A stretch of DNA of 64,000 nucleotides from JASBRS01 sp964496495. GTDB lineage: Bacteria > Deinococcota > Deinococci > Deinococcales > Trueperaceae. Numbering within the stretch: position 1 is the stretch's first letter; every line of letters starts with the position of its first letter. The DNA is taken from positions 1 to 64,000 of the forward strand of contig CAZBZU010000016.1 of the NCBI GenBank assembly GCA_964496495.1. The letters are read 5' to 3'. Position numbers and translations under genes: made by a program. This document shows positions 6,183 to 15,066 of the stretch, piece after piece. The notes under the pieces are model-generated. The model saw only the letters and a program-made list of their open reading frames with translations, was not told the origin of the DNA and made no database searches.

Positions 6183-8518
6183 CACGCCTTCCTCCGGGCC
6201 AGCCTGGCGAGGCGCGGCAGCCGCGGCCTGGGCGCCCCCGGCACCAGCCGCACGAACGTCACGTGCATGCCGGCGCCGCCGGAGATGGGGTCGAGGCGGT
6301 AGCGGCTCATCAGCGCGGTGTCCGAGGCGCCGCGGCCGTTCGCGATTCTCATGTTCGGCGAGCGGTGACCGAAGCCATGGACGAGGTAGACGCAATCAAA
6401 CCGCAGGCGCTCGGTGGCGAAGACCGCCACCGGCCCCTCGCGAACGCGCTGCTCGTTCTCGAGCCAGACGTAGTCCCCGCTCCTCAGCCCCAAGCGCCGC
6501 GCCTCGGAGGCGTTGAGCCACACCGCGTTGCCGCCGTGCATCTCCATCAGCACCCAGTTGTTCTGCGTCCTGGCGAAGGTGTGCACCGGCGAGCGCCCGT
6601 AGAGGAGCCGGTAGTATCCCTCGGGCGGTTCCTTCGGGGGCTCGTACCTCGGCAGCGGATCGAAGCCGGCGTCCGCGAAGGTCCGGCTGTAAAGCTCGAT
6701 CTTCCCGGACGGGGTGCCGAAGGGGCTCGGGCCATCCTTCTCCCAGTCGGCCAGGTAGGGACGGCCCGCCTGCTGCAAGGTGCCGAGCCCCTTGGCCTGC
6801 TCCAGGCTCGAGCCGATCGCCCGCAAACGCGTGTCGAGGTAGCTCTCGATATCCGGCCAGGCGAAATAGCGCTCGAGCCCCAGGCGCAGCCCCAGCTCGC
6901 GAGCGATCCACCAGCCGGGCTTGCTGTCCCACATCGGCTCCACGGCCGGCTGCCTCAGCTCGATGACGGGCGACCTGTGGGCGATCTCGAGCAGGTCGTC
7001 GTAGCGCTCGAGGTAGGTGGCCTCGGGCAGGATGACGTCCGCCCACATGACGTGGTCCATCGGCAGCACGTCGATGGCGACGTAGAGATCGAGCGCCTGG
7101 AGTGCCTGCTTGGTGCGTGCCACGTCGGGGATGGAGTGGAACAGGTTGGTGCCGTAGTCGATCAGCCCGGCGATGCGGTAGGGCTCGCCGGTGATCATGG
7201 CGGGGATGAGCTCCTGGATGGCAGTGGTGTCGGCGAAGAAGCGCCCGGTGTCCACCGACTGGCGGTGGTTGGCGGTGATGCTCCGGATCGCCGTCACCCG
7301 AGCGGACGGCGCTGCGCGCTCGGCGGCGGCGCTGCAACCGCCCGACGCGGGCACCAGCGGGAAGTCCGGATGCGGGTAGTCGGCGACGGACGGCGCCTGC
7401 GCCAGGTAGAAGCCCCCCTCCACCCCGTAGTTCCCCAGCAGGGCGTTCACCAGGAACAGGGCGCGCAGTCGCTGGGTGTCGTTGCCGTACCAGACGGTGT
7501 GGCGTCCGGGCGGCAGCACCGCCCGCGGTGCGTGGGCCGCCAGCTCGCGTGCCACCGCGCGGATGTCGGCGGGGTCGAGGTCGGTGATGGGCCCGGCCCA
7601 CTCGGGGCTGAACGGGCGCACGTGCGCGGCGAGCTCGTCGAGGCCCACGGCGTGGGCGGCGAGGTAGGCGGCGTCGTAGCGGTTCTCGGTGACCAGCACG
7701 TGGAGCCAGGCGAGCAGCAGCGCGGTGTCGGTGCCGGGCTTGATGGGCAGCCAGCGATCGGCCTTGGACGCCGCCACCGAGAAGCGCGGGTCGACCACCA
7801 CCAGCTTGGCCCCGCGCTTCCGAGCGAGGCTGAAGTCCTGCAGCTGGCTGTTGTGGGTGTCCTCGCCGATGTGGTGCCCGAGCAGCACGACGTAGTCGGC
7901 GTTGGCCCAGTCGACCGGCTCGTGCCCTCCGATGGCGCGCCCGAAGGTCCACTGCGACGCCGTCTCCCGCGGCGAGGTGCAGAGCGCCGCCGACGGGTCG
8001 CCGACGTTGGGCGTCGCCCAGGCCGCGGCCAGGTAGTCGCCGAACCAGCTGGCGCCGCCGCCGTGCCCGAAGAAGGCCACGCTCTCGCTGCCGTAGCTGT
8101 CCTTGATGGCCAGCATGCCGGAGGCGACGACGCCGAGCGCCTCGTCCCAGCTCGCCTCGCGATACCTGCCGTCGCCCCGCTGGCTCCCCTCCACGCGGAT
8201 CAGCGGCCGCTTCAACCGGTCCGGGTCGTAGGTCTGCGCGACCGACCCCTGTCCCCTCGCGCACAGCCGCCCGCGGGAGAACGGGTTGGCCTCGCCACCG
8301 TCCACCTTCCACACCCTGCCGCCCTCCACGTAGGCGCGCACCCCGCACGCCCAGAAGCAGTTGCCGCAGGTGGTGAGCACGGTGCTGACGTCCCCCTGGT
8401 ACCAGGTCTTCGGCGCTCGAGCCAATCGCTCAGGCAAGCGCAGGGCCCCGGCCGCGGGCGCGAGCATCAGAGCGCCCACCGAGGCTGCCGACAGCTTCAG
8501 GAACCGGCGCCTCTCCAT
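6182..8518 (-). CDS. Molybdopterin oxidoreductase, polysulfide/thiosulfate-reductase type catalytic subunit
   Basis: Mo-bisMGD enzyme of 778 residues. It begins with a twin-arginine signal (ERRRFLKLSAASVGALML), so it is exported folded. A [4Fe-4S] motif C51-x2-C54-x3-C58-x27-C86 follows, then the molybdopterin domains, and a C-terminal dinucleotide-binding domain from about 650. Cys180 (ALCTSPRE) is in the position of the Mo-ligating Cys of PsrA/PhsA. The start is ATG 8518; GTG 8524, overlapping the chaperone stop and better spaced from GAGGCG, is an alternative. The substrate cannot be read from sequence: polysulfide, thiosulfate, tetrathionate and arsenate or arsenite enzymes are all related. 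Operon with chaperone, FeS and NrfD-like subunits. Confidence 0.9.
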   Translation of the reverse strand: MERRRFLKLSAASVGALMLAPAAGALRLPERLARAPKTWYQGDVSTVLTTCGNCFWACGVRAYVEGGRVWKVDGGEANPFSRGRLCARGQGSVAQTYDPDRLKRPLIRVEGSQRGDGRYREASWDEALGVVASGMLAIKDSYGSESVAFFGHGGGASWFGDYLAAAWATPNVGDPSAALCTSPRETASQWTFGRAIGGHEPVDWANADYVVLLGHHIGEDTHNSQLQDFSLARKRGAKLVVVDPRFSVAASKADRWLPIKPGTDTALLLAWLHVLVTENRYDAAYLAAHAVGLDELAAHVRPFSPEWAGPITDLDPADIRAVARELAAHAPRAVLPPGRHTVWYGNDTQRLRALFLVNALLGNYGVEGGFYLAQAPSVADYPHPDFPLVPASGGCSAAAERAAPSARVTAIRSITANHRQSVDTGRFFADTTAIQELIPAMITGEPYRIAGLIDYGTNLFHSIPDVARTKQALQALDLYVAIDVLPMDHVMWADVILPEATYLERYDDLLEIAHRSPVIELRQPAVEPMWDSKPGWWIARELGLRLGLERYFAWPDIESYLDTRLRAIGSSLEQAKGLGTLQQAGRPYLADWEKDGPSPFGTPSGKIELYSRTFADAGFDPLPRYEPPKEPPEGYYRLLYGRSPVHTFARTQNNWVLMEMHGGNAVWLNASEARRLGLRSGDYVWLENEQRVREGPVAVFATERLRFDCVYLVHGFGHRSPNMRIANGRGASDTALMSRYRLDPISGGAGMHVTFVRLVPGAPRPRLPRLARLARRKA

Positions 8519-8520
8519 CC

Positions 8521-9126
8521 TCACGGAGTCGCCTCGGCGAGCACCCGCCGCAACAGGATGGCGATCTCGCCGTAGAAGCCGGTCTCGTCGGCGCCCGCCA
8601 CCGCGTCCGCGTAGCGATCGAACCAGGGCGCCAGGTAGCGCCGGGCCAGACCGGCGGCCTCGGCTCGGCGGCCATGCTCCAGCAGCAGGTCGGCGGCCTC
8701 GGCAACCGCGGCCACGTGGTCGGGCAGCTCTCGCCACGCCTCACGCGTGCGCAACCCCATGGCCTGGAGCTCGGCGGACAGGCGCCGCGCACTGGGGCCC
8801 ATGAGCTCGCGGTCGCGCAGTAGACCCAGGTAGGGCGGTGCGGGCACGCCGCCGGCCCGGCTGACGAACAGCGCCGTGTGCGCCGCCCGCAAAGCGCCAG
8901 CGTCCGGCGGCGCGTGCGGCACGCGCGGCCTGGGAGCGCCCGCCCAGACGGCCAGCGCATCCGTGAGGTGGGCCAGGCGGCCGCTGCGCAGGTCGTCCAT
9001 CAAGCTATCGCACGGCGTACGGATCACCGCCGCGGCCAGCTGGCAGGCCGCCGCAAGCGCCTCCGAGGTGGCGTCCTGACCGGCGCCACAGGGGTCGGTC
9101 AACAGTTCGAACGCCTCCATGCGCAT
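8521..9126 (-). CDS. TorD/DmsD-family molybdoenzyme chaperone
   Basis: About 201 residues, mostly helical, with the family core PPYLGLLRDRELMGPSARR and a C-terminal helix pair (RYLAPWFDRYADAVAG). Such proteins bind the Tat signal and help cofactor insertion into the partner enzyme, here the molybdopterin subunit that starts at its 3' end. Two starts are possible, ATG 9126 and ATG 9120; GGAG is 3 and 9 bases upstream respectively, which slightly favours the second. The frame is open further upstream but without a good RBS. First gene of the operon. Confidence 0.82.
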   Translation of the reverse strand: MRMEAFELLTDPCGAGQDATSEALAAACQLAAAVIRTPCDSLMDDLRSGRLAHLTDALAVWAGAPRPRVPHAPPDAGALRAAHTALFVSRAGGVPAPPYLGLLRDRELMGPSARRLSAELQAMGLRTREAWRELPDHVAAVAEAADLLLEHGRRAEAAGLARRYLAPWFDRYADAVAGADETGFYGEIAILLRRVLAEATP

Positions 9127-9496
9127 GAGCTCCGCAGCTCGCCTAGACGCTAGGGCAGGGTCCGGGAAGCGCCAAGGGGTAAAGGTCCCATCCGGGGTGT
9201 CGAGGGCGTGCTCGACGACCGGCGGTCGCGAGCGACCGGGACGATGAAGGCTCGCGGGACCCCGCCGAAGCGCCGCAGCAGGGCGGGGGCGAGCGCTCGT
9301 CCCGTACCCGCCGGCAGGCATCGCGAAGGTCCCGACAGGACATTCTTACCTGTACCGGCTTTTGCCGGCGCCCATAGCATGGTCCGAGGGTGGATGAGAA
9401 AGAGATGACACCGTTCCTTCAGCTGTCCGGCGCACGCCGCGCCCACGCGGGCGGCCCGTCGGCAGCCTGCCGGGGCCGGACCGGGAGCTACCGACC
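9127..9496. other. Divergent intergenic region, 370 bp
   Basis: Shared upstream region of the molybdoenzyme operon (minus) and the hydrogenase-maturation operon (plus). It contains two adjacent inverted repeats at 9334-9369, listed separately. No coding signal is convincing on either strand and no clear sigma-70 hexamers were found. Confidence 0.6.
9334..9369. promoter_or_regulatory. Two adjacent inverted repeats, possible operators
   Basis: ACAGG-acattctta-CCTGT (within 9334-9352) is followed directly by CCGGC-TTTT-GCCGG (within 9354-9369). The first shares the 8-mer GGACATTC with sites upstream of the ferredoxin and of the USP at 27107. The second resembles the 3158-3174 site. Position between two divergent redox operons suggests shared control; this is inference. 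Confidence 0.42.
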
Positions 9497-10129
9497 GTGA
9501 CCGCCAAGACGAAACCACGCCGCCAGGCCGCCAAGACCGCCGCCGGCAAGGGCGTGCCGGAGCCCCTCGCCGACTCGCGTCCGGTGCTGCTGCTGGGAGT
9601 GGGCAACATCCTCTACGGCGACGAGGGCCTGGGCGTGTACCTGGTCCATCGCCTGCGCCGGGGCTACAGGGTGCCGCCAGACCTCAGGATCATCGACGGC
9701 GGCGCCGCCGGCTGGCATCTCCAGCCCTACATCGCGGAGGCGCGTCGCGCGGTGATCGTGGATGCCGTGGCCGGAGAGGCCGGCTCGATCTACCGCTTCA
9801 GCCACCGTGACATCCCGTCGGGCCTCAGGAGCGGCACCCTCCGCTCCCACGAGCTCGACGTCGCCGAGCTGCTCCGCACCATGGAGTCGCAAGGCGAGCT
9901 GCCGCCGACGCGCATCATCGCCATGGGCGTCACCGGCGTCTCGACGCCGCTCGACCGACTGGCGATGGGCTTGTCACCCGAGATCGAGGCGCGGTTGCCG
10001 GCCTTGGAGCTGGTGCTCCTCGCCGAGCTGGCCGATGCCGGCGTGCTGCTCGAGCCTCGCGGCAGGCCGTCCTCCGATCCGCGGTCCCAACCGCGGGGGC
10101 GGAGGTCGCGCCGAGGGCAGCATGCATGA
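9497..10129 (+). CDS. [NiFe]-hydrogenase maturation protease (HyaD/HybD/HoxM type)
   Basis: Peptidase of 210 residues that removes the C-terminal tail of the hydrogenase large subunit after nickel insertion. The signature GVGNILYGDEGLGV holds Glu43, and Asp89 (VIVDAVAG) and His118 (LRSHELD) complete the expected Ni-sensing triad. A basic N-terminal extension of about 26 residues and a basic C-terminal tail are unusual. The start is GTG 9497 with GGGAG about ten bases upstream. First gene of the maturation operon, overlapping hypA by 8 bp. No hydrogenase large subunit is encoded in the window, so its substrate must be elsewhere. Confidence 0.9.
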   Translation: MTAKTKPRRQAAKTAAGKGVPEPLADSRPVLLLGVGNILYGDEGLGVYLVHRLRRGYRVPPDLRIIDGGAAGWHLQPYIAEARRAVIVDAVAGEAGSIYRFSHRDIPSGLRSGTLRSHELDVAELLRTMESQGELPPTRIIAMGVTGVSTPLDRLAMGLSPEIEARLPALELVLLAELADAGVLLEPRGRPSSDPRSQPRGRRSRRGQHA

Positions 10130-10469
10130 GCTCTCCGTCGCTCGTTCCGTCCTAGACATCGCGCTCGAGACCGCTCGCCGGGGCGGGGCCAGACGCGTCA
10201 CGCGTATCGGCCTGCGCCTGGGGACGCTCTCGGGCGTGGACCAAGACGCGCTCGACCTGGCGTTCGAGGTGGCGCGCCAGGGAACACCCGCGGACGCCGC
10301 CGACCTGCGGGTCGAGGCCGTGCCGCTCCGCTGCCACTGCGCCAGCTGCGACCTCGATTTCGACGTCGACGACCGCCACGGCGTCGCCATCTGCCCCGGC
10401 TGCGGGCAGCCGAGCGGCGACATCCGCGCGGGGCTCGAGCTCGAGGTGAGCTACATCGAGGTGATGTGA
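10122..10469 (+). CDS. hypA: Hydrogenase nickel-incorporation protein HypA
   Basis: Nickel metallochaperone of 115 residues. The N-terminal MHE gives the Ni ligand His2, and the zinc site is made of CASC (73-76) and CPGC (91-94). Length and pattern are normal for the family. ATG 10122 lies inside the last codons of the protease gene (8-bp overlap). It works with HypB to deliver nickel to the hydrogenase large subunit. Confidence 0.95.
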   Translation: MHELSVARSVLDIALETARRGGARRVTRIGLRLGTLSGVDQDALDLAFEVARQGTPADAADLRVEAVPLRCHCASCDLDFDVDDRHGVAICPGCGQPSGDIRAGLELEVSYIEVM

Positions 10470-11192
10470 ATGCCGGACACCCGCCCCATCGGGATCAGCG
10501 TGCTGAGCGACAAGGAGACCGACCGAAGCCGCGTCATCCAGGTCGAGAAGGGCGTGCTGGCCCGCAATGCCGAGCTCGCCGCCGAGAACCGCGAGCGCTT
10601 CACCGGCCTCGGGCTGCTGACCCTCAACGTGGTGTCGTCGCCGGGCTCGGGCAAGACCACCTTCCTGGCGAAGCTGCTGGAAGGCAGACGCGACCTGCCG
10701 GCAGCCGTCATCGTCGGCGACCTCGCCACCGACCGCGATGCCGACCGCCTGCGACTCACGGGGGCCGAAGTGGTGCAGATCACCACCGGAGGCGTCTGCC
10801 ATCTGGAGGCGGCGATGATCGCGAGCGCCGCCAGGCGGCTGACGCTGGAGGGGAAGCGGCTCCTGATCATCGAGAACGTCGGCAACCTCGTCTGCCCCGC
10901 CGCCTACGACCTCGGCGAGGACCTTCGCGTGGTGGTGCTGTCCGTGACCGAGGGCGAGGACAAGCCCCTCAAGTACCCGCGCATGTTCAAGACGGCCGAC
11001 GCAGTGGTGATCAACAAGATGGACATCGCCGCGGCGGTGGAGCTCGACGAGCGCGCGCTCCGCGCCAACCTTGCAGCCGTCTGCCCGCAGGCCAGGGTGT
11101 TCGCTCTCTCGGCCCGGACCGGCGCGGGCATGGAGGCGTTCCATGGCTACCTCGAGGAGCGGCTGGCCGCCCCTGCGGCCGCCGCGCGCTGA
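10470..11192 (+). CDS. hypB: Hydrogenase nickel-incorporation GTPase HypB
   Basis: SIMIBI-class GTPase of 240 residues with P-loop SSPGSGKTTF (about 56-65), Cys110-His111 of the conserved metal site (GGVCHLE), and the base-recognition motif NKMD. It lacks the His-rich N-terminal stretch that stores nickel in some bacteria, so storage is probably done elsewhere. It starts one base after the hypA stop with GAGGTGA as RBS. The 3' end overlaps the proposed hypF start by 50 bp. Confidence 0.96.
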   Translation: MPDTRPIGISVLSDKETDRSRVIQVEKGVLARNAELAAENRERFTGLGLLTLNVVSSPGSGKTTFLAKLLEGRRDLPAAVIVGDLATDRDADRLRLTGAEVVQITTGGVCHLEAAMIASAARRLTLEGKRLLIIENVGNLVCPAAYDLGEDLRVVVLSVTEGEDKPLKYPRMFKTADAVVINKMDIAAAVELDERALRANLAAVCPQARVFALSARTGAGMEAFHGYLEERLAAPAAAAR

Positions 11193-13515
11193 CGGCCGCG
11201 GCCGGCCGGCCGGCCGCGAGCGCCGCCGCCTGCGGGTCAGCGGTATCGTGCAGGGCGTCGGCTTCCGGCCATTCGTCTACCGGCTGGCGCGTGCGCGCGG
11301 CCTCGGCGGCTGGGTCCTGAACGACGCCGACGGCGTGCTGGTGGACGTCGTTGGCGACGGGCCGGACCTGGACGGCTTCGTCGATGCGTTGCGCAGCGAG
11401 TGTCCCGCCGCCGCTCGCATCGAGGCGGTGCGGGAGCTCGAGCGCGCCGCGGCGACCGAGGCACCGGCGTTCGAGATCCGCGAGAGCCGCCACCTGCCGG
11501 TCCCCACCACCCTCATCTCCCCCGACCTGGCGATCTGCGACGACTGCCTCCACGAGCTCTTCGACCCCCAGGATCGCCACTACCGCTACCCCTACATCAA
11601 CTGCACCAACTGCGGGCCGCGGTACTCGGTCATCCAGGGCCTGCCCTACGACCGGCCCCGCACCACCATGCGCGCGTACCCTATGTGCGAGGCGTGCGGC
11701 GGCGAGTACCACGATCCGGCCGACCGGCGCTTCCACGCGCAACCGGTCGCCTGCCCGAGCTGCGGACCGGGCTACCGGCTGCTCGCCGCCGACGGTACCC
11801 CCGAGCCCGCTGCCGACCCGCTGGCGGCCGCAGCGCTGAAGCTGTCGGGGGGCGCGATCCTGGCCATCAAGGGGATAGGCGGTTACCACCTGGCGTGCGA
11901 TGCCCGGGACGCCGACGCGGTGGTCGCCCTGCGCGAGCGCAAGGTGCGCAAGGAGAAGCCCTTCGCGCTGATGGCCCGCGACGTTGCCGCGCTGCGCGCG
12001 GTCGCCGCCCCCGACGCGGCGGAGCTCGACGCGCTCCTCTCGCCCGCCCGTCCGATCGTGCTGCTCCCCAAGCAAGCGGGGCGGCTGCCCGAGGCGCTGG
12101 CCCCGGGGAACGCCGATCTCGGCGTGATGCTGCCCTACGCGCCGCTCCATCACCTGCTCTTCGACGCCGGCGCCCCGGAGCTGCTGGTGATGACCAGCGC
12201 CAACCGCTCGTCGGAGCCCATCGCCTACCGGGACGAGGACGCGCTGGCGCGCCTCAGCGGCCTAGCCGACGGCTTCCTGGTGGGAGAGCGCCCCATCGCC
12301 CGCAGGGTCGACGACTCGGTGGTGAGCGTCCTCGGCGGCACTGCCACGATCCTGCGGCGAGCGCGCGGCTACGCGCCCGCGCCGGTGGTCAGCGATCCGC
12401 GGTTCGCCGGCGACCGGCCGATCCTGGCGCTCGGCGCCGGCCTGAAGAACAGCATCACGCTGGCCGCTTTCGGCCACGCCTTCGTCAGCCAGCATCTGGG
12501 CGACCTCGACAACCTGGAGGCGGCGCGAGCCTTCGAGGAGACGGTCGCGGATCTGTGCGGCATGTACCGGCTGGAGCCGGCGTCGGCGCGGCTGGTGCAC
12601 GATCTGCATCCCGACTACCGCTCGAGCCGCTTCGCCTCCGAGCTCGGCGTTCCGGCGCTGGCGGTCCAGCACCACCGCGCTCACGTCGCCTCGGTCCTGG
12701 TCGAGCGCGGCGCCTGGCAGCGGCAGGTGGTGGGCCTGGCGTTCGACGGCGCCGGACTGGGCGAGGACGGTACCGTCTGGGGCGGCGAGGCGTTCGCCGG
12801 CACCCTGGAGGGCGGACTGACGCGCGTCGCCCACCTGCGCAGCGCCTGGCTTCCCGGCGGAGACGCCGCCGCACGGCGCCCGGCCCAGGCCGCCGCCGGC
12901 TTCCTGCTCGCCGGGCAGCTGCAGGGTTGGAGCGGCCTGCTGCCCGAGCGGGTGGTCGAGGTGGCGCGCCGGCTGGTCGCGACGCGTCGGCACTGTCTGC
13001 CCACCACCAGCATGGGGCGGCTGTTCGACGCCGCCGCGGCGCTGCTCGGGTTCGACCGCGTCATGACCTTCGAGGGGCAAGCGGCGACGTGGCTGGAGGC
13101 TCTGGCACGCGACGCCAGTGCGGCCGCCGGGGAGGGCTACCCGCTGCCGTTCGACGGCGAGAGCTGGGACTACCGGCCGCTGCTCGACGGCTTGATCGCC
13201 GACGTGCGCCGCGGCACCGACCCGGCCCGCTGCGCCCGGCGCGTTCACCTCGGCATCGCCGCCGGCGTCGTGGAGGGCGCGGCCGGCCTGGCCCTGGCGA
13301 CCGGCGCCGACGCCGTGGCGCTGTCCGGTGGCGTGTGGCAGAACCGGCTTCTGCACGCACTGACCGTCGACGGCCTGCGACAGCGCGGGCTGGAAGCATG
13401 GTGGAATCTCGCCGTCCCGCCCGGCGACGGCGGCATCTCCCTGGGCCAGGCGGCGCTCGCCGCCGTCGGCACGGGAACCGTGGAGGACGCGCATGTGTCT
13501 CGGAATCGCGTGTGA
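11143..13515 (+). CDS. hypF: Carbamoyltransferase HypF
   Basis: Makes the thiocarbamate on HypE that becomes the cyanide ligand. About 790 residues, the usual family length. Domains in order: acylphosphatase (VSGIVQGVGFRPFVYR, about 30-115), two zinc-finger units (CDDCLHELF to CTNCGP, and CEACGGEYHD to CPSCGP, about 135-205), a Sua5/YrdC domain (about 220-400), and a Kae1-like carbamoyltransferase (HHRAHVASV, FDGAGLGEDGTVWGGE, ALSGGVWQN). I chose ATG 11143 because GGAGG sits six bases before it; this puts the start inside hypB and adds about 30 basic residues before the first domain. No ATG or GTG exists between the hypB stop and the acylphosphatase motif. Confidence 0.94.
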   Translation: MATSRSGWPPLRPPRADGRGRPAGRERRRLRVSGIVQGVGFRPFVYRLARARGLGGWVLNDADGVLVDVVGDGPDLDGFVDALRSECPAAARIEAVRELERAAATEAPAFEIRESRHLPVPTTLISPDLAICDDCLHELFDPQDRHYRYPYINCTNCGPRYSVIQGLPYDRPRTTMRAYPMCEACGGEYHDPADRRFHAQPVACPSCGPGYRLLAADGTPEPAADPLAAAALKLSGGAILAIKGIGGYHLACDARDADAVVALRERKVRKEKPFALMARDVAALRAVAAPDAAELDALLSPARPIVLLPKQAGRLPEALAPGNADLGVMLPYAPLHHLLFDAGAPELLVMTSANRSSEPIAYRDEDALARLSGLADGFLVGERPIARRVDDSVVSVLGGTATILRRARGYAPAPVVSDPRFAGDRPILALGAGLKNSITLAAFGHAFVSQHLGDLDNLEAARAFEETVADLCGMYRLEPASARLVHDLHPDYRSSRFASELGVPALAVQHHRAHVASVLVERGAWQRQVVGLAFDGAGLGEDGTVWGGEAFAGTLEGGLTRVAHLRSAWLPGGDAAARRPAQAAAGFLLAGQLQGWSGLLPERVVEVARRLVATRRHCLPTTSMGRLFDAAAALLGFDRVMTFEGQAATWLEALARDASAAAGEGYPLPFDGESWDYRPLLDGLIADVRRGTDPARCARRVHLGIAAGVVEGAAGLALATGADAVALSGGVWQNRLLHALTVDGLRQRGLEAWWNLAVPPGDGGISLGQAALAAVGTGTVEDAHVSRNRV

Positions 13516-13828
13516 GGTCATCGAGGTGGAGGATCGCGACAGCTGTCTGCTGCGGGTGGGGACCGGCGTGCAACGGTGCTTCACCGGCCTGGTCGACCCC
13601 GTCGCTCCCGGCGACTGGCTGCTGATGCACGCGGGCTTCGCGGTGCAGCGCATCACTCCCCAGGAGGCGACCGCGAACCTGGAGCTGATCCGGCGGGCGG
13701 CCCTCCTCCAGGAGGACGACCTGCGGACGTCCGACGCCGACCACGACCCCCACGCCGACCCCGAAGACCACTCCGAAACCGGGCCCGCGGCCGGCGCTGC
13801 AAGCGGCGACTCGAGGGGGGACGTGTGA
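13493..13828 (+). CDS. hypC: Hydrogenase maturation chaperone HypC with acidic, His-containing tail
   Basis: HypC/HupF chaperone that partners HypD and carries the Fe(CN)2CO unit; the essential Cys2 is in MCLGIACEV. The core ends near residue 80. It is followed by an unusual tail of about 30 residues rich in Asp, Glu and His (DADHDPHADPEDH), making the protein 111 residues against a usual 75-90. The tail might bind metal, or may just be a disordered acidic extension. ATG 13493 overlaps the hypF end by 23 bp, and the 3' end overlaps hypD as GTGA. Confidence 0.93.
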   Translation: MCLGIACEVIEVEDRDSCLLRVGTGVQRCFTGLVDPVAPGDWLLMHAGFAVQRITPQEATANLELIRRAALLQEDDLRTSDADHDPHADPEDHSETGPAAGAASGDSRGDV

Positions 13829-15066
13829 CGCCAACCGACGAAAGCGGCCCGCAGGCTGCCGGGTCGGGTCGTAGCGCCTCGGCGACCCGCCCTGACGCCT
13901 ATCGCGATCCGGTGCTGGTGGCAGCGCTCGCCAGGCGCATCCGGCGCCTCGCCGGCGATCTCGGCAGGCCCGTCAAGCTGATGCACATCTGCGGCACCCA
14001 CGAGCACGCGCTCGGCCGCTTCGCGCTGCGCGATCTGCTCCCGGACGACGTGCAGCTGCTCGCCGGGCCGGGCTGCCCCGTCTGCGTCTGCGACGGCAGG
14101 CTCATCGACGCCGCCGTTCGGCTGGCGAGCGAGCCGGGGGTCATGGTGGCATCCTTCGGCGACATGCTGGCGGTCCCGGGAACGCTGCCTCTCGCCGGCG
14201 AGCGGCCCGGCGACGTGCGCATGAGCCTGCTGGACGCGCGCGCGGGGGGCGGCGAGGTGCGAACGGTGATGAGCGTGTTCGACGCCGCCCGTCTCGCCGC
14301 CGAGCACCCCGAGCGGCAGGTGGCGTTCTTCTCCGTCGGCTTCGAGACCACCGTGGTCGCAACGGCAGCGCTGCTGCGCCGCCACCCCCCGGAGAACCTC
14401 AGCGTCATCGAGGCCAACTACTACACCCCGCCCGCCACCCGACTCCTGCCGAGCCTGCCCGGCTTCCAGGCGGACGGCCTGCTGCTTCCCGGCCATGCCA
14501 CCGCGGTGACCGGCACGGGCGTCTACCGCGAGCTGCCCCGAGACGGCATCGCGTGCGCCGTCGCGGGCTTCGAGCCGGCCGACATGCTGGCGGGCGTGGC
14601 CGCGCTGCTGGAGCAGATCCTCGAGGGCCGGCCGCGCATCGACAACGCCTACGGCCGCGTGGTGTCCCCGGAGGGCAACCCGCGCGCGCTGGCGGAGCTG
14701 GCTGAGGTGTTCGAGCCGGCCACCAGGCGCTGGCGCGGTATCGCCGACATCCCGGACTCCGGCTTCGACCTTCGCCCCGCGTTCAAGCGGCACAGCGCTC
14801 GCGAACGCTCCCCGCACGCCTTCGCGTCCGTGGCCGACGCGTCCACGGAGCATCCGGCGGGCTGCCGCTGCGCAGAGGTGACGCTTGGCGCCCGCACGCC
14901 GGACGCCTGCCCGCTGTTCGGGCGGCGCTGCACGCCGGACAACCCCTTCGGACCGTGCATGGTGAGCCACGAGGGCACCTGCCGCGCGTGGTACCTGTAC
15001 GGCACGGCGCGCGGCCGCATCCCGGTGCGCACGGCGGAGGGAGGGACGGGCCATGGCGCGCTATGA
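13825..15066 (+). CDS. hypD: Hydrogenase maturation protein HypD
   Basis: Iron-sulfur scaffold of 413 residues on which the Fe(CN)2CO unit is assembled. Diagnostic motifs are present: CGTHEHAL, GPGCPVCVCD, FFSVGFETT and PGHATAVTG, plus the C-terminal cysteines for the [4Fe-4S] cluster (CRCAEV, CPLFGRRC, GPCMVSHEGTC). The start GTG 13825 overlaps the hypC stop and follows a G-rich RBS; about 25 low-complexity residues precede the conserved core. Overlaps hypE by 14 bp. Confidence 0.96.
   Translation: MTPTDESGPQAAGSGRSASATRPDAYRDPVLVAALARRIRRLAGDLGRPVKLMHICGTHEHALGRFALRDLLPDDVQLLAGPGCPVCVCDGRLIDAAVRLASEPGVMVASFGDMLAVPGTLPLAGERPGDVRMSLLDARAGGGEVRTVMSVFDAARLAAEHPERQVAFFSVGFETTVVATAALLRRHPPENLSVIEANYYTPPATRLLPSLPGFQADGLLLPGHATAVTGTGVYRELPRDGIACAVAGFEPADMLAGVAALLEQILEGRPRIDNAYGRVVSPEGNPRALAELAEVFEPATRRWRGIADIPDSGFDLRPAFKRHSARERSPHAFASVADASTEHPAGCRCAEVTLGARTPDACPLFGRRCTPDNPFGPCMVSHEGTCRAWYLYGTARGRIPVRTAEGGTGHGAL

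Noticed and set aside
6263..8575. 770-codon plus-strand frame opposite the molybdopterin subunit
   Set aside because: Shadow frame with no domains and no RBS; the minus strand carries a complete enzyme.
9351..9370. CCGGC-TTTT-GCCGG hairpin as a terminator
   Set aside because: It lies between two divergent operons, upstream of both, so there is no transcript for it to end; treated as a possible operator.
12262..15054. 930-codon minus-strand frame opposite hypF, hypC and hypD
   Set aside because: Antisense to three well-supported hyp genes; no motif.
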